In this document: positions 39,476 through 52,895 of the stretch, in pieces | Position numbering within the stretch: the stretch's first letter is position 1 | How the letters are laid out: each line of letters opens with the position of its first letter | Notes under the pieces: generated by a model | What the model was told of the DNA's origin: nothing | What the model saw: only the letters and a program-made list of their open reading frames with translations | Databases searched by the model: none | Made by a program: the position numbers and the translations under genes | Source: Drosophila persimilis | Lineage: Eukaryota > Arthropoda > Insecta > Diptera > Drosophilidae | Assembly (NCBI RefSeq): GCF_003286085.1 | Contig: NW_020825355.1 | Span: forward strand, 186,001-250,000 | Reading direction: 5' to 3' | DNA length: 64,000 bases

Positions 39476-39633
39476 TTTCGTCCCGTATGGGAGTGGCGCC
39501 AACCCGTTCAGCGTGCTGACCTGCGTGTGGGTCTTACATGGCACCTCAGAGCTGTGGCGCTGGCTGTCCATGCCCGTGCCGATCACCTGTCCCACAGAGA
39601 CGACCATCGGTTGTGTACTGCTCATCGCAAAAG
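39476..39633 (-). pseudogene. Decayed copy of a dally exon
   Basis: On the minus strand this matches dally exon 43361-43565. The first part gives FCDEQYTTDGRLC (dally: FCDAEYTTDDRLC). After a deletion of about 29 nt that shifts the frame, it continues TGMDSQRHSSEVPCKTHTQ (dally: TGMDRQRYNPEVPWKTQTQ). The CAG acceptor at 39634-39636 is retained. The copy stops matching after VSTLNG, before the exon's donor. It cannot encode a glypican. Confidence 0.85.
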
Positions 39634-39750
39634 CTGCAATCTGAGCATCTTAGTAGCCTTTTACTTCCACTTCAATGTAGGCTTAGGTATTTCTTGGTAT
39701 GGACAGTGGTTTCAGTCTTATTACTGTTTGACAGCTCTCCAAAATAGCAC

Positions 39751-39757
39751 TATAAAA
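39751..39757 (+). promoter_or_regulatory. TATA box of the small gene at 39796
   Basis: TATAAAA begins 45 bp before the start codon. A start site about 30 nt downstream would leave a leader of only about 15 nt. Confidence 0.45.
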
Positions 39758-39795
39758 ATATTCTGCAAAAGTAAAGTTCGAATTTTTTGACAATT

Positions 39796-40086
39796 ATGGA
39801 GTTTCTTAGTGAAATCGCTCAAGATATAAGCAATATACGTTTTATAAGGTTTCGGCTTTTTGGCTGGACCCATCCTGTGGCAATAAGCGCATCCGCGGTA
39901 CGTTATGGAGTGATTTGATGTGAACTCGAATCTGAGTCGCGTGTTATTCTATTTCAGTTCTTTGGAGCACCTATCGAATTGCAGCTGATAGCCTTCGCTG
40001 CTTTCTATGCAGCAGGCTATGAGAATTTCCCCAACATCGTCAGTTACCTCATCCGTATAGTTCTACGGATAATTGGGCAAAACTAG
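39796..40086 (+). CDS. Small one-intron membrane-protein gene in the duplicated block
   Basis: Exon 1 is 39796-39897 (34 codons); intron 39898-39957 is GTACGT...TTTCAG, 60 bp; exon 2 is 39958-40086. The product is 76 codons minus stop class, about 76 aa: MEFLSEIAQDISNIRFIRF..., then a hydrophobic stretch (LQLIAFAAFYAAGY) and an amphipathic tail ending IRIVLRIIGQN. A TATA box (39751) and AATAAA (40167-40172) bracket it. It sits between two decayed dally exon copies exactly as the gene at 43691 sits between the real ones, and shares its layout (phase-0 intron before the membrane segment, C-terminal RxIIG), so it is probably that gene's diverged paralogue. Function is unknown. Confidence 0.6.
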
Positions 40087-40166
40087 TCCTGCTATACTGC
40101 TACTACTAGACACATACGGACATATGTACCATAATACATAATACTCTCAAAGTCCCGAAATACTGA

Positions 40167-40172
40167 AATAAA
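40167..40172 (+). terminator. Poly(A) signal of the small gene at 39796
   Basis: AATAAA lies 81 nt after the stop codon and before the second dally-like fragment. Confidence 0.55.
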
Positions 40173-40230
40173 CTGTTGATGGCATTATTTGATTTCTGTT
40201 TTTGTTCTGGTACTCGTACTCCACGTTAGA

Positions 40231-40330
40231 ACTTGATGGTATTTGAGGACAGAGGGGGATCATGGTGCACCATGGACGGATCCGGTGGCTTGAGCCACTC
40301 GATGTTGTTCCCGGGCTGCTGTGGCAAAAA
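40231..40330 (-). pseudogene. Second decayed dally exon copy
   Basis: On the minus strand this matches dally exon 44088-44263. It reads QQPGNNIEWLKPPDPSMV against dally QQHKNSVKWATPPDPDMV, then STIEKTKEF-like remains (SSNTIKF). Neither exon border survives. With 39476-39633 it shows that a segment spanning two dally exons and the intron between them was duplicated downstream of dally. Confidence 0.8.
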
Positions 40331-40899
40331 CGAATCCTAGAGAATCTACTAGACTGCCCAATCTGGATAAGATTGGATTATTATTATAGCCCGAACTCAT
40401 TCTCTCTCTCTCTCGCTGTCTCACTCATAATCGTGCAGTGTCCACCCTCTGTTCAGCAGGGTGTATGATGTAGGTTGTAGAGGCGGTCCATCCATTCACC
40501 GTTGTATACCATCCAATAGATGATCCTGTGCCGCCTTCCGAGCTACTTCCGAGCACTTGATCAACCCGCTGCCGCTCCCGATCTCCATGTGAATTTTAGA
40601 TATTGACGTTTATTGCGGTTTCAAATGAAATTTACAAAAGTCTGTACTGTACTTTTATCAATTGCAATTACATTCAAAATTTACGCATAGCATTGTTTTC
40701 GACTCGACTCGACTCGACTCAATCAATTTTTTTTTGGACTTGCATTGTTTTTTTTTGTTTGTTTTGTTTTTGTTACATAATTATTTATTATTTGTTTGAA
40801 TGCATCTAAAAAGTAGTACATTTAATTATATTTTTTTGTGCAATTTTCGTTTGTTTTGCTTTTGCATTGGTTATCATTTCGAATAGATTTACAACAACA

Positions 40900-40951
<52 letters not shown>

Positions 40952-42929
40952 CGATGTTGCTGCTGTTTGCTGTTGCTTGCGGTATACATATGTTACAATT
41001 TAATATGTTGCGTTTACGTTTAACTTAAATATTATTAATCACATGCAATAGTTAAATAATAATGATACAAATAATAATTATACAATAGTTGCAATGCACA
41101 GGCACAACGCAACGGAACGCCACACAACCCACACACGGATTGTAGTGCCTTTTTAGACCAATTTGTTTTTATGGTTTTTGGGTTTTTTGGGGGGTTTTTG
41201 GGCCTAGATTTTCATGGTTTGTTGCCTTTTGCTTTTGTTAATTTGCTACTAACTAAATGTTGTTGTTGTTTCGGTTTGATGTTTCTGTTGTTGTTGTTGT
41301 TTCTCTTCTGCCCAACTCTGTTTTGCTTTTTACACATTACTGGCTAAATCGTTACAGTTTACGACGCACTAGCATTAGATTACGATTTAATTAGTTAATT
41401 CGTGTATGTGTGTGTGTGTGTGTATGTATATTTTATGTTCTTATTGTAATCGTACTCGTATGTATGTGTGTATTGTATGCATATTTCATATTCATTTTGT
41501 ATACTATATAATATATTCTCGTAGATGTATTATTATTATTTTTATTTATATATTATATTTTTTAGAGTGTCGCCCAGCGCTTTGCAAACACTGTCTAAAG
41601 TATCCATTAGATTGCAACAATAGTTTTTTTTCTTCCGTTTTCCATTTTTCGTGTATGTTCGTGTTTCGTTTTTCGAATGCGAATGCGATTTGCGTTTTTC
41701 ATCTCAAATTGTGATTTGTTTTGTGCGCTGTTCTCCTCTCCTCTCCCTCCCTGTCAAAACCCAACTCTCAAAACTTAAAGTTACAGAACGATTGATTCCA
41801 TAGACATAACTTTCGTAAACTCTAATTAGCTGAATGCATTTCCAATGACATTTTCTTCTCTAATTTTAAATAATGCCTACATATAATATACGTATATATC
41901 AATCGATTCTCATCATCTTCCTTTTTTTTTTTTTGTATTCTTTTTTGTTTTTTGCTTTTTGTTTTTTCTTTTTCTTGCGTATAAAGCTGTAAGTCTTCTA
42001 GTTTTTCCCGTAAAGTGCTTTCTTTTTTACTCAACTAAATTCCATTTGTATGCATTAATTTTCTCAAATGTTTTTTTTTTGTTCAGTTCAAAATGTGTGT
42101 GTGTGTGTGTGTGTAGACGACAACAATAATAATTTTGTATTAGTTTAACAGATTTTATATTTGTTTTACTTTACGTATGTATTTATTCCGTATGTACTAT
42201 AATATTTTTTGTGATCTTTCGGTTTTCTCTCTATTCTGTTTTCTGTTTTCTGTGTGCTTTTTTCTCAATTTCAATTTCAATTTCAAGAAGGAACAACATG
42301 TACTTTGAACATTGAGCTTTACTGTACTACCGTACGCTACAAATAGTATAGTATATATATGTATGTGTGTATGTAGTAGTATTAACATTTATCTGAACAA
42401 ACTGCTGCACACACACTCCGTGCCTATCCTGCTTGGGGCTTGTGGCCTGGTTTGAGTTTGAGTTTGAGTTTGAGTTTGAGCCTGTTTTGTTTAACTTTTA
42501 ATTTGTGCTTTTCCTTTCTTGCTTTTGAGTTGCTTTCTTTCTTTCGTTTCAAGCAGACACACACATTTCCAACACCCTTTTTTATGGCACATAAGTCTTG
42601 TTGGAGAGATGCATGCTACTGCATGGGGAAATTCGTATCGTGGAAATGGAAAAGCTAGAAGGGGCGCTACTCCGAAATTCCCCTTTTTCTTGGGAAGGGT
42701 GGCGGGGGTCTGGGGGGTGTTGGCGCTTACGGGGCTAATAAATTACGTTTTGTAACAACTTAAGAATTACACAAATAATAATAATAATAATGATAATAGT
42801 TATTAATTAATGATTTTAATCGATTCTCTCGCATGCATTTCGCTGCCATCCATCGGTTGCTGTTGCGCCTGTTGCGGCTGTCGCTGTTCGGGGACTCGTT
42901 TATCCTTAATCCTTTGTCGTCGCTATGGC
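40331..42929 (-). other. dally: dally 3' UTR and downstream flank
   Basis: The dally stop is at 42930-42932. The following 2.3 kb, read leftward, is AT-rich with no ORF on either strand that I trust. Plus-strand TTTATT at about 40605 gives a minus-strand AATAAA that could end the transcript. The tract holds a CGA triplet array (40901-40951), GT runs (41405-41422, 42093-42114), T-rich blocks and (GAGTTT)n near 42452-42480. Sequence left of about 40600 is flank. Confidence 0.5.
40901..40951. repeat. (CGA)n trinucleotide array
   Basis: About 17 perfect copies within the predicted dally 3' UTR; transcribed from the minus strand it would read (TCG)n. Confidence 0.9.
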
Positions 42930-45900
42930 TTAACTGCAGCTCCTGTAGAGTATTGTGACTAGAGTGAGGAGCAGGCACGTCGCAGGGGCTGCCAGCGGAT
43001 TGGAGGCACCGCCGCTCTGGTTATTCTCGCGCTGCTCGGTATCGGGTATGGTCGTTTCGCCAGCGCGATCGTCGATGGATGTGGCACCTGCAAAGACCGA
43101 AAAATTGAGTAAACGAAGAAGGTACCTTGTAGGTCGTTGCGGCTTACCATCGCCAGAACCGTCGCCGGAGCCGTGTATGCCGCCGCCGTACTCCTCATCA
43201 TCGTCGCTGATTTGGCCACCGCCGCCGCCGCCAGAGCCCTCGCGGCCCATGTCGCTTTGGATGTCGTGCGACTGTACGCTCGAAGAGGGTGCCTAAACGA
43301 ACAATAGATTGGGCTTAGGAACTGCAGGTATGGTGGGGATATGTGTATCGCGTTTCGTACCGCTGCTCCAATGCTCTTGCGTATCTTGATCAGCTTGTCC
43401 ACCAGCTCGTTCAGCTTGCTGACCTGCGTCTGGGTCTTCCAGGGCACCTCGGGATTGTAGCGCTGCCTGTCCATCCCGGTGTCGATCAGCAGCTGTGTGT
43501 AGTCGCCAATGCGATCGCCCGTCCAGCAGAGACGATCATCGGTGGTGTATTCGGCATCGCAGAAGCTGAAACGTATCGAAATTTTCGATTACACATAGGC
43601 ACCAGTAGGCTTTCAGTTTCCCGTTAGCTAGCTAGGCTAACGTCCGGTACTTTTTACCAATAATTACTTAAAAAATTATCAAATATCATCATGGACATCA
43701 GAAATTTGACTAAGGGCATGATTACGACGTCTCTTGAGGTGAGCCAGGCACATATCTATTTGATCCCTTATGCCCCTCATTGGCGGTCTCGTTCTTCATT
43801 GCAGAGCGGCCGTGAGGGCAAAGCAATCCCCACCTTGGAATACATACTGTTATACTTGATCATCGGGTACCCGGTTTACTACCTCTTGTCCACGAATGAG
43901 TACATGCAGTGGCTCATTCGGCAGATAATCGGTCCAGGCGGCGACGACTTTGTACAACAATAGTCCACAACCCCAACCCCAACCCCCCAATGGGATCGTG
44001 GTCCCCCCCCCTCCAAAATACACTGTCATTTTCTTGGCATCGTTTGAGTTGTGTCTTTTTTTTGGGTGGGTTTTTCTGGTCACTCACTTGTCCACAATGT
44101 TCGTGTAGAACTCCTTGGTCTTCTCGATGGTGGAGAGGAAGCGCACCATGTCCGGATCCGGTGGCGTGGCCCACTTGACGCTGTTCTTGTGCTGCTGCAG
44201 ACGCGTCTCCGACTCGTCGGTCAGCGAGGGCGACAGATTGGGCGTGCCGCATGTCTTCTTAACCTGCAAACGGAATGGAGATGGAGATGGAGAGTTTAAG
44301 TTTGGGCTTGGGCTTGGGCTTGGATTCTTTTGTGTGTTAATCGCTGCCGCTCATGCAACGGCAGGGGCAGGGGCAGGGGCAGGGGCAGTGCGAGGGGCAG
44401 TCCCTCATCATTAAGCTCTCGGAGCGTGTGCTGCCCTGCATGTAAATTGCAACTTGCAGCCGGACTGGGGGACAGGGGGACGGAGCCCCTACTGAATGCA
44501 ATCTAATTTAGCATTTTAAATGCGCTTCAACATGCCAATTATGCGACAGAGGGGGGTGCCACAGGGCAGGGAGGGTGGCAGGGAGGCAGGGAGGCAGGGA
44601 GGCTGGCACAGACAGAAGATGGTGCAGATACAACTGCACTTTAATTGAATGTCATGTGCACATTTAACAAGCCCTCGAAATGCCGCAGATACTCCTCTCG
44701 TACTGGTACCTTTTTTTTTCTTTCTTTTTTTTTTTGAGGCTGCATGCAACGTAGGTCGCGCGCTCTTGAAGGCCGGAACTCAACGCAGTGGCAACGCATT
44801 TATTCATTAAATCCATTTAAAATGTTCATAAATTAAAGAGCAATTAAATCATTAAGCAGCGAACGTGTGTCCTTGTGCCGAAAGGCACGCATCGATCGCA
44901 TCAGGAAACGAGCGGAAGCCAAGAACCCCGAGAAGGGGAGTCCCCGACGGGTCCGAAGACGGGAAAGTATCTTTGGGTGGAAAGGCCATTCGCCCCCCGC
45001 GCTTACCTTCTGCTCCAGCTCCGGCCCATTGCCCATGGCGTGCATGATGGCATCGGAGATCTTGGTGCTCAGCTTCATGATGGTGTTGATGATGCCGCTG
45101 TCCGTCACAATGTGGGTGGTGACCAGATTGTTCAACGCCTCGACGACACTCGACCAGGGACTGTCCAGCAGGCCGGCGTACTCCGCCGAGCAGCCGCTAA
45201 GGGGAGGAGGCACAAAGATTAGTCTCTATCGAGGAATGGAACGACTCCTGCGACTCCTGCGACTCCTGCTGCCACTTACCGCATCACATTCATGCAGTAG
45301 CCGTTGCAGATCTGCGGCTGGCCCCGCGTCTGGTGGCCGTTGCAGTTGGGGCAGTAGTGCATCTTGAGGAGATGCATCTTGCACGTGTCCGTCAGCTGCT
45401 GGCCGTAGAGGGCGTCCGCCTCGGCCAGGACCTCGGCACTCTGCAGCAGGGCGTTCATAAACACGTTCGACATGTGCACGCTCTGGACGAGGCTGCTCTG
45501 GATCTCCCTGGGTATGCCCCCGAAGGGCTGCAGCTCGTCAAAGTTGTGCTTCAGGCAGTTGATGTAGTCCTCGTGCAGCTCCCCGTAATTGTTCTTGGCG
45601 AGGTGCACCGCCTGGTGGTAGGCCACGGGGAACAGCTGCACGAAGAACTTGTGCACGGCGTCCTCGAGGCCACTCCGTAGGCTGCCAATGCCGGCCTTGC
45701 CGCCCATCTGGCCGTTGCTGTTCGTGTAGTTCGAGATGTAGTTCAGGTGGCTGCAAAGACACAAGAAACCGGGATTAGCTATGCAGGATCTAGGGCCGTG
45801 GCCGTCCCTAAGATACGTACTTCATGATTTCCGTATACAACTGGCGGATCATCATCCCCGACAGCGGCACCATTCGTATGTAGACCTTGGAGAAGACCGT

Positions 45901-48760
45901 CAGTGTCTTGTTCTCCGACTGCTGGGCCAGCTCCAGGACGTGACCTGAAAAGGGAGGGAAAGCGGGCAGAGGTATCCATGAAAATATGGCCAAAACTCGA
46001 GCATTCTGTTGTTGTTCCAAGTGAAATTTAATCACTTCGCTGCTAGTCGGAATTCCCCACAGCAGCCGCAGCGAAACTTCCACCATTTAATGGCCAGCAT
46101 GGGGATTTTGGGCTCCCAGTTGGATAGCAATTTTGCTCCATCCTCCATCCTCCAACCTCCATCTCCCTCTCCCTCTCTCCCTCTCTGTGTTTGTTTGTTT
46201 TGGCTTTTAGTTAATGAAATCTAATTTAATGCCTATCTGTGGGTCTCCCTGGGACGGGAATTGTTTCATAAAAGTTTTACTCTTGATTGCCGTCAATCAT
46301 GGCTGCATTATTTCTATCCCACTGCCCCTCCAGTATCCTCCGTCAATCCGCCAATCAGCAAAGTCTCTCAATATGCAAAAAGCACCGACACAATCCTGTG
46401 ATATCTGTCAAGGTGTCAGCCACACTTGTGCAGACGGGCATCGATAGATACGCAGATACAGATACAGATACAGATACACTCCTCTGGCAGGCAGGCAGTC
46501 AGGCAGTCAGGCAGTCAGCCTGTCATTATCGCCAGATTACAAATGGCCAAAAAGCTGCTCGGATCGCCTGGACACAGATAACATTTAAAAGACACCAAAA
46601 ACCAGAGACCGATGAAAAAAAAAACTGTCAAATTGCCGTGTGATTTCTCACACACCCCCTCGGCTGCGCTACGCCCTCTGCCTGTGGCGGGGGCGGGGTC
46701 GGGGCTGGGTTGGGGCTTGGGGCTTCGTTTTCAAACGAAAGTGTCAGTCTTTTTGTTAATTGGCAACAAAAGAACCCAAACCGAACCCAAAACCAAACAA
46801 AAACAAAAACAACAACATTTTGACATCCACAAAAGTGTTTTCTGTAGTTTTTTTTTTGTTTTCTTCTTTTTTTTTTTGTAGTATTTGCGGCTCATTTTGA
46901 TTTTGATGTTGAGGCATTTCCGTTCTCAAGAGTTTGAATATTTCTTCTTTTTTTTTGGGGCTTGGCCTGGGCTCGGTGTCGGGGGTCGGTCTCTTCTGTC
47001 CGTCGACGAGGTCGCGGCTCTGGGGCTGTCGTTTTTATCGGGCAATAGCCTTTGATGCGTCATCTGCCTGGGAACCCTTTCTAATTAGCAAAAGTTGCGA
47101 TTTCTTTGTAGAGTTTGTGGAGGAGCAAAAACAAACAAAACGATCCATCTAGGGGAGGAGTGGTGCCCGGTGCCCAGTGCCCAGTGCCCAGTGCCGGGTC
47201 TGAAGTGCTAATCATTTATCAATTGCTGACAATTGCTGCTGCTGCCGCTGCTGCTGCTGTCCCCAGGATATGCGATAAACACACACCGACAATCAATTGA
47301 TTTAGCGCGCTCGAGATACAAAATGACAATAATAATAATAATAGCGACGATGATAGCCGCCGCACCGCACCGCACCGCACCGCACGAACGTCACAAAACA
47401 CAAATCGACGGGAGATCACGGGGCGGGGCGGGGCGGGGCGGAGCGGAGGAATGGGGTTTTGGGGGGGGGAGGGGGGGACAGAACTCACACATCCTGTCGC
47501 TAATCTCATTGACGTGGCACAGCCGCAGCGCACAGCCATCTCATCGACTCTGGCGGAAACATTTAATTATTGACACCAGTCCTCCCCCGTGCCCCCCGTG
47601 CCCCATCCACATCGACCACCGAACGTGTGGATGCGCGGATATGCATTCTCACACGATGGATGGATAGATGGATGGATGGATGGATGATTGGCCCATTAAA
47701 TCAGCGGGGAGACACACAAGAACAAAGTGAACCATTAAGTACAGTCTCTGCAGAGAGGCAGAGTGGCAGAGCGGCAGAGCGGCGGAGAGAGGAGGGGGAA
47801 GGTCAGATGTAGATGAAAGCCCGCCTCTTGTCACAGCTCCAGAAAGGAAGTAAAGATTGGCATTGTTCGTCGATCGATTGCATGATTGAAATGCCCATCA
47901 AAATTGCCATTTATTGATTGAAAATATATATATTCCAGTCCACAGACAAACATCCTTTAAGCGGGAAGGTTAAGGAAGTACAGCCCCAATTGTCCAGCAA
48001 TTACACGATTGACATGCCTAAAATTGCGTTCAACAGTCGAACTTCGTTGAGTGGAATATCCTTCGGGGAAATACCCTCAAATAAATGGCATTTTTAATGA
48101 AATTCCAAGGAAACCTCTGAAGGGAATCACAGTTTGAATTGTCTACCAATTACCGAGAAACCTTTTCGATTGATTGAAAATATATTGGCATCTACAATAG
48201 AACTTCTACCGCCATAAAGGGTTCAGTGGAAGTATCTAAAACTGGAGCTGAAAGAAGAGCTGAAAAGAACTAGATCATGGTTCTATTCTTCATGAAGAAC
48301 CACCAACAAACCGAAAGTATCTGCTACAAAGCTACAAAGATTCTTCAATTGAAAGTGTCATTCCATCGCCGGAGATTGAATATTTGATGCATTTGAAAGT
48401 GTGTGTCTTTGCCACATCCTTTGGCCTGCTGATTAATTACAATTTTAATGAACTCTCCACAAGAGGGTGGTGGGGGGGGGGGGGGGATGAATTCAATTCT
48501 GCTGATGTGGCAAGAGAATGGGCAACGAACGATATGATATTGCTGCAGCTGCCTTTTGTTGGCTTAATATGCTCAATTGAGTTGGGGTTTCGGCCGGGCC
48601 CACACACAGGCCCCAAGGCAGGGCTCACTTGGCAGATACATAGTTTGGGTTACATTTGTATCTTTGTATCTCTGCATCTCATAAATTGTTAGCTCGGCAG
48701 AGGCACTTCACCTGCGGGCACAGCCACAGAGACAGCCCCAAAGAGAGCCACAGACTATGG

Positions 48761-48804
<44 letters not shown>

Positions 48805-49731
48805 AATTTGCCGGACATTTCTCCGTCTGTTTGTGCCACTAATTGCAATTTCAGTTCAACTCTCTAACCATCTTTATCTATGCACACACACACACATGCA
48901 TGCATCGTATCTTTGTATCTATTTTGCTTACTTTCTGACATTCTCTGTCAATTAGTTTTTGGGGGCTGCTGGTGCTGGGTGGTGCCGGGGGGGGGCTACG
49001 TTTTATTGTTTTTCGAGCGGGTCTCAATTTGAAATCAAAGCAAATGGCTTTTGGCCAATGAAACATGAAAATTTCATTAAGCTTGTGGGTTTGGTTTTCC
49101 TGCTCCTCTTAAGACTTGGTTCTACTTCGTCACACATGGCGGAGGGTCCCGCTGTCCCGCTGTCCCCCATCTAGTGGGGCAAACAGACAATGAAATTGAA
49201 TTAGACAACGCCGAGATGGAGTGCCTCTCTCTCTCTCTCTGTGTGCCCCGAAACGGCAGCAAAGTGTGGCAAATGTAGTTACCAGAGAGGATACAGATAC
49301 ACAGATACACAGAGACAGAGGGAGAGCAGGAATTCAAGTCCAAGTCCGAGCTGCTTAGCGACTCCCCAGGCAGCCAGAAGTTTAGCTTTTAGCTCTAGAG
49401 CTCTAGAGCTGTGGAGCTGTGGAGCTCTGGAGCTATTCCTAGAGCAAATATCGGGCTTCTTCATTGCTTCATTAGAAGGAGCGGCGTGTGGAGCGAGAGA
49501 TTAGCATGCCATGCATCCCCATTCCCCATCCCCCTTTCCCCGATACCCTGTTCATCCAGGTTTCGACCGGTTTCGGGGGCCCCCCGGCCAAGCCCCAAAA
49601 GCAAATGCGGGAGGCGGCTGTTGCTGTTGGCAGTGGCAGTGGCAGATGGGGCACAGTACTCTCTCCCTCTCCCTCTCTCCCTCTCTCGCTCGCTGGCAAT
49701 GTTGTTGTTTCCCACGCCATGGCAAATATGC

Positions 49732-49767
<36 letters not shown>

Positions 49768-52700
49768 GCGACGTGGCACAGCCCACAGGTTTAGTTTTTA
49801 TTTTTGCCCGCTTTTTTTTTTCTCGTATTTCTTTTGCCACTCTGGCTTGCCCCTTGGGGGCATGCTGTATGCTGCCGCTGCCGCTGCCGCTTGTGCGAGT
49901 ATTTGTTGCCTGCGTCCCGTTCCGTTCCTGTGCGGATATTACAATTTTAGTATCTTGCCGCATTTTTTATTTGCATTTTATATGCATGTATTTCTTTGGC
50001 TCTAACCATCCGTCCAGGAAGAGTCGGAGTCGGAGTCGGTGTCGGTATCGTCGGTTCTGGGCCTGCCTCCTCCATCCCTCCCTCCCCCCTCTGCATCCCT
50101 CTGCTCTGATCCGTGCTCTGGTATCCATCGTGTGGCCGCTGCCGCCTTATGAATGCCAAAGCAACTTTGTTAGTGCTCTTCGTTCTGTTCTGTTCTGTTC
50201 TCTCCTCTCCTCTATTCTCTTTCTTTTTCCTGGCTTTTTCTGTTGTCTGTAGCTTAGCTTTTTAGCCGCGTTTAGGTTTCGTTTTGAGCCTGCCCCCTGC
50301 ACCATGCCCCTGCCTGGGAGTCGCGTCTGTCCGTCTGGCGGGTTGAAGCAGCTCTCTTCTCGGTGACCGGCTGCCGGCAATGTCTCCTCAGTCTCAGGGT
50401 TCCAGTCTCAAGGAAGTGGCCTTCTCCGTTGCACGGGGGAGGGGGGGAGGGGGCTGAACAGTGGTTGTTGGTCTTGCGATTAGCGGTGATATTTCAGAGA
50501 TCATCAGGTATCCAGAGATAGATACAAAACGTGGATAGATAGAGCTCATAGTGGAGGTCTTTTTCGAAACCCTCCAAAAAAGGGTTCCATTAGCTTCCCC
50601 AAGCGATAGTGAAGTGTGATCCCCCAAAGGCAGCCCCCACATTGGGTAGATCCAACCACTGTGCCCGTGCTTGGGCCTGTGCTTGGGCCTGGCCTGTGCT
50701 GCCTTTGGCCAAGCGTCAGTGGTTAAGTGCATGTATTGTAACTAGCTATGTATCTGCAGGCGTGCCAAGTCGACACGCCCCTCTACAGCCCACAGCCCAC
50801 AGCCCACAGGCCAACAACAATCCATCCCGGCAATTCAGCCATCCGGCCATCGGGGCGCTCCACTCCAACAGCTGTGCCGCAGCGGCTCCTCTCTGGCTTT
50901 AGCCCCAAAAGGGGTCTGGCCTCTTCGGTGCGCCTCTCTACACAATGTCAAATTAATTGGATGACTTTTCATTGTTGGAGATGTGGAGCTCGAGCTGTAG
51001 CTGTAGCTGTAGCTGTATCTGGAGCTTCAAGTGGAGCTGTAGCTGTGGCTCAAGTGCAGGCCACCGCTTGAGTCGACCTTTCCTCTTTCTAACATATGGA
51101 AATGCTTCAAAGCATATGCATCAATTGGCCACTTTCCCTCCCTACCTACCTCCCTCCCCCTTCTCTTGGTTGCCCCTCGGGTTCGTCTTCCGTTTTTGGT
51201 GGCGCGTTAATTATAAGCGCGAGCTTTCAGCGTTTAATTTGCCAAGCAACTAATTATAATAATTATATAGAAACACACACACACACACACACACACGTAC
51301 AGGTTGAAAGAGACACAGCGAAAAACGTGGCAGACAAAATGACTCCACTTTTGCCCATGGCTTTTTCCGGATTTTATTGTTGTTGTTGTTGTTTTGTTTT
51401 TGCTAATTACGAAAACGAGTTGAAGACCTGAAACGGGGGCCTCCATTAGCTCAAAAATTCTGCAAAAATAATTAACATTATGTATGCCAGAGATTGACAA
51501 CTGGTTTTCTTTTGTGCGCTAGAAAAGTATCTTTAGATACTTTGCGAGTCTGAAAGAAGGTCTTACAGGGTAAACCAATAGATGTGCTCCACGGATAGCA
51601 GCTGCAAGTAATCACATATAAAGTATAATACCCTCCAATCTGTGCTCAATCGTGTTTCATTCGCATTTGTCTATGGGAAAAGCCACTTTTCAATAACTTA
51701 ACAGCAAATCCCAAGCTTATTTTCCACTGTGGCAACAGCCGCTACTGCAATTGCAACACGCTGTGGCACTTGCAAACAGCAAACCTTCCACTCGGCGTTG
51801 CACTCTCTCCTGCTCTCTCGCTCTCTCTGTGACAAGACAAGACAAACAAAAACGCCGGCTAACAAGCGATGGCGGCCAAAAAACCACTTTAGCCGTAAAG
51901 ACAAGAAGGCAGCCAGGCAGTGAGGCAGTCAGGCAGTCAGGCAGGCAGCCAGGCAGCCAGAGCGCAAGATATGGCCAAAAACAGACTTAAGCCCTGGCCC
52001 TGAAGGGGGATGGAGGGGAGGAGGGAGGGGTGGCGGTGTGGCGTGGCGTGGCGTGTGCACCACCAGGAAAGTTGCAACTTGCAACTTATGAAAGTGCACG
52101 CATTGCTGTTGTTGTTGGCTGTGGCTGCCGTTGCAGCTGCCACAAAAATAAAGAAATAATTTCAGCGATTCTGGCGAGGAGGTTGCTTGGCTTTTCCACA
52201 GACGTTGGCCAGCCCCGAAGGGGGGTATACGTACAGGGTCATACATTTTGGTGTCTGCGGCAGGGTATCCGAAACTTCGATGCCCGAAGCGCGTTGGCCC
52301 TCTCTGTTTGTTTTTATTGCCTTTGAGAGGGCTGCCCCAAAAGTTGGGCCGTAAGTCAGCATTTGGGAAGCATTTTATGCAGGCGCACGCCCATGACCAG
52401 GTGCCAGCAGGGAAACGCATTAAGCGCGTGAGCAACGCCACCAAAGACGACAGCGACGGCGACGGCGACGGCGACAGCGACGGCGACAGCGACAGCGACA
52501 ACGCCTGATGATGATGGCGATGGCGATGACAGGAACGTAAACGTGAACGTGGGGGATGTGGTGGGGGGCGGTAAGTGCAATGTAGAGATGCAATGCGTTG
52601 GAGGAGCCAGCCAGAGCCTCTGCTTTTGCTTGGAAATTGGGCATTGGGGGCTGCGGATGGGGCTGGAACTGCTACCCATATAATTCGTAAGCTCCGAAAC

Positions 52701-52847
52701 GTGTTTAAACACGCAAATACTTGCTTAAGAATAATAATACGCCAAACACCAGGCAGAACGAGAGGGAGGAAGGAAGAGGGAGAGCACCAAAAACACAAAG
52801 GATGGCGGAGAAATGCAATCCAACGACAATGGGCGCGCGGAAACGAC

Positions 52848-52895
<48 letters not shown>

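Noticed and set aside
39308..39625. 105-codon minus-strand frame as a functional glypican-like gene
   Set aside because: Only about 35 residues match dally; the frame is shifted from the neighbouring matching part and no splice donor or signal is present.
40901..40951. Regular triplet array considered as a CRISPR-like or coding repeat
   Set aside because: A simple CGA microsatellite in a eukaryotic 3' UTR; no spacers and no ORF context.
49488..50252. 254-codon plus-strand open frame in the dally intron
   Set aside because: Consists of CA/CT repeat translation; no conserved residues or splice structure.
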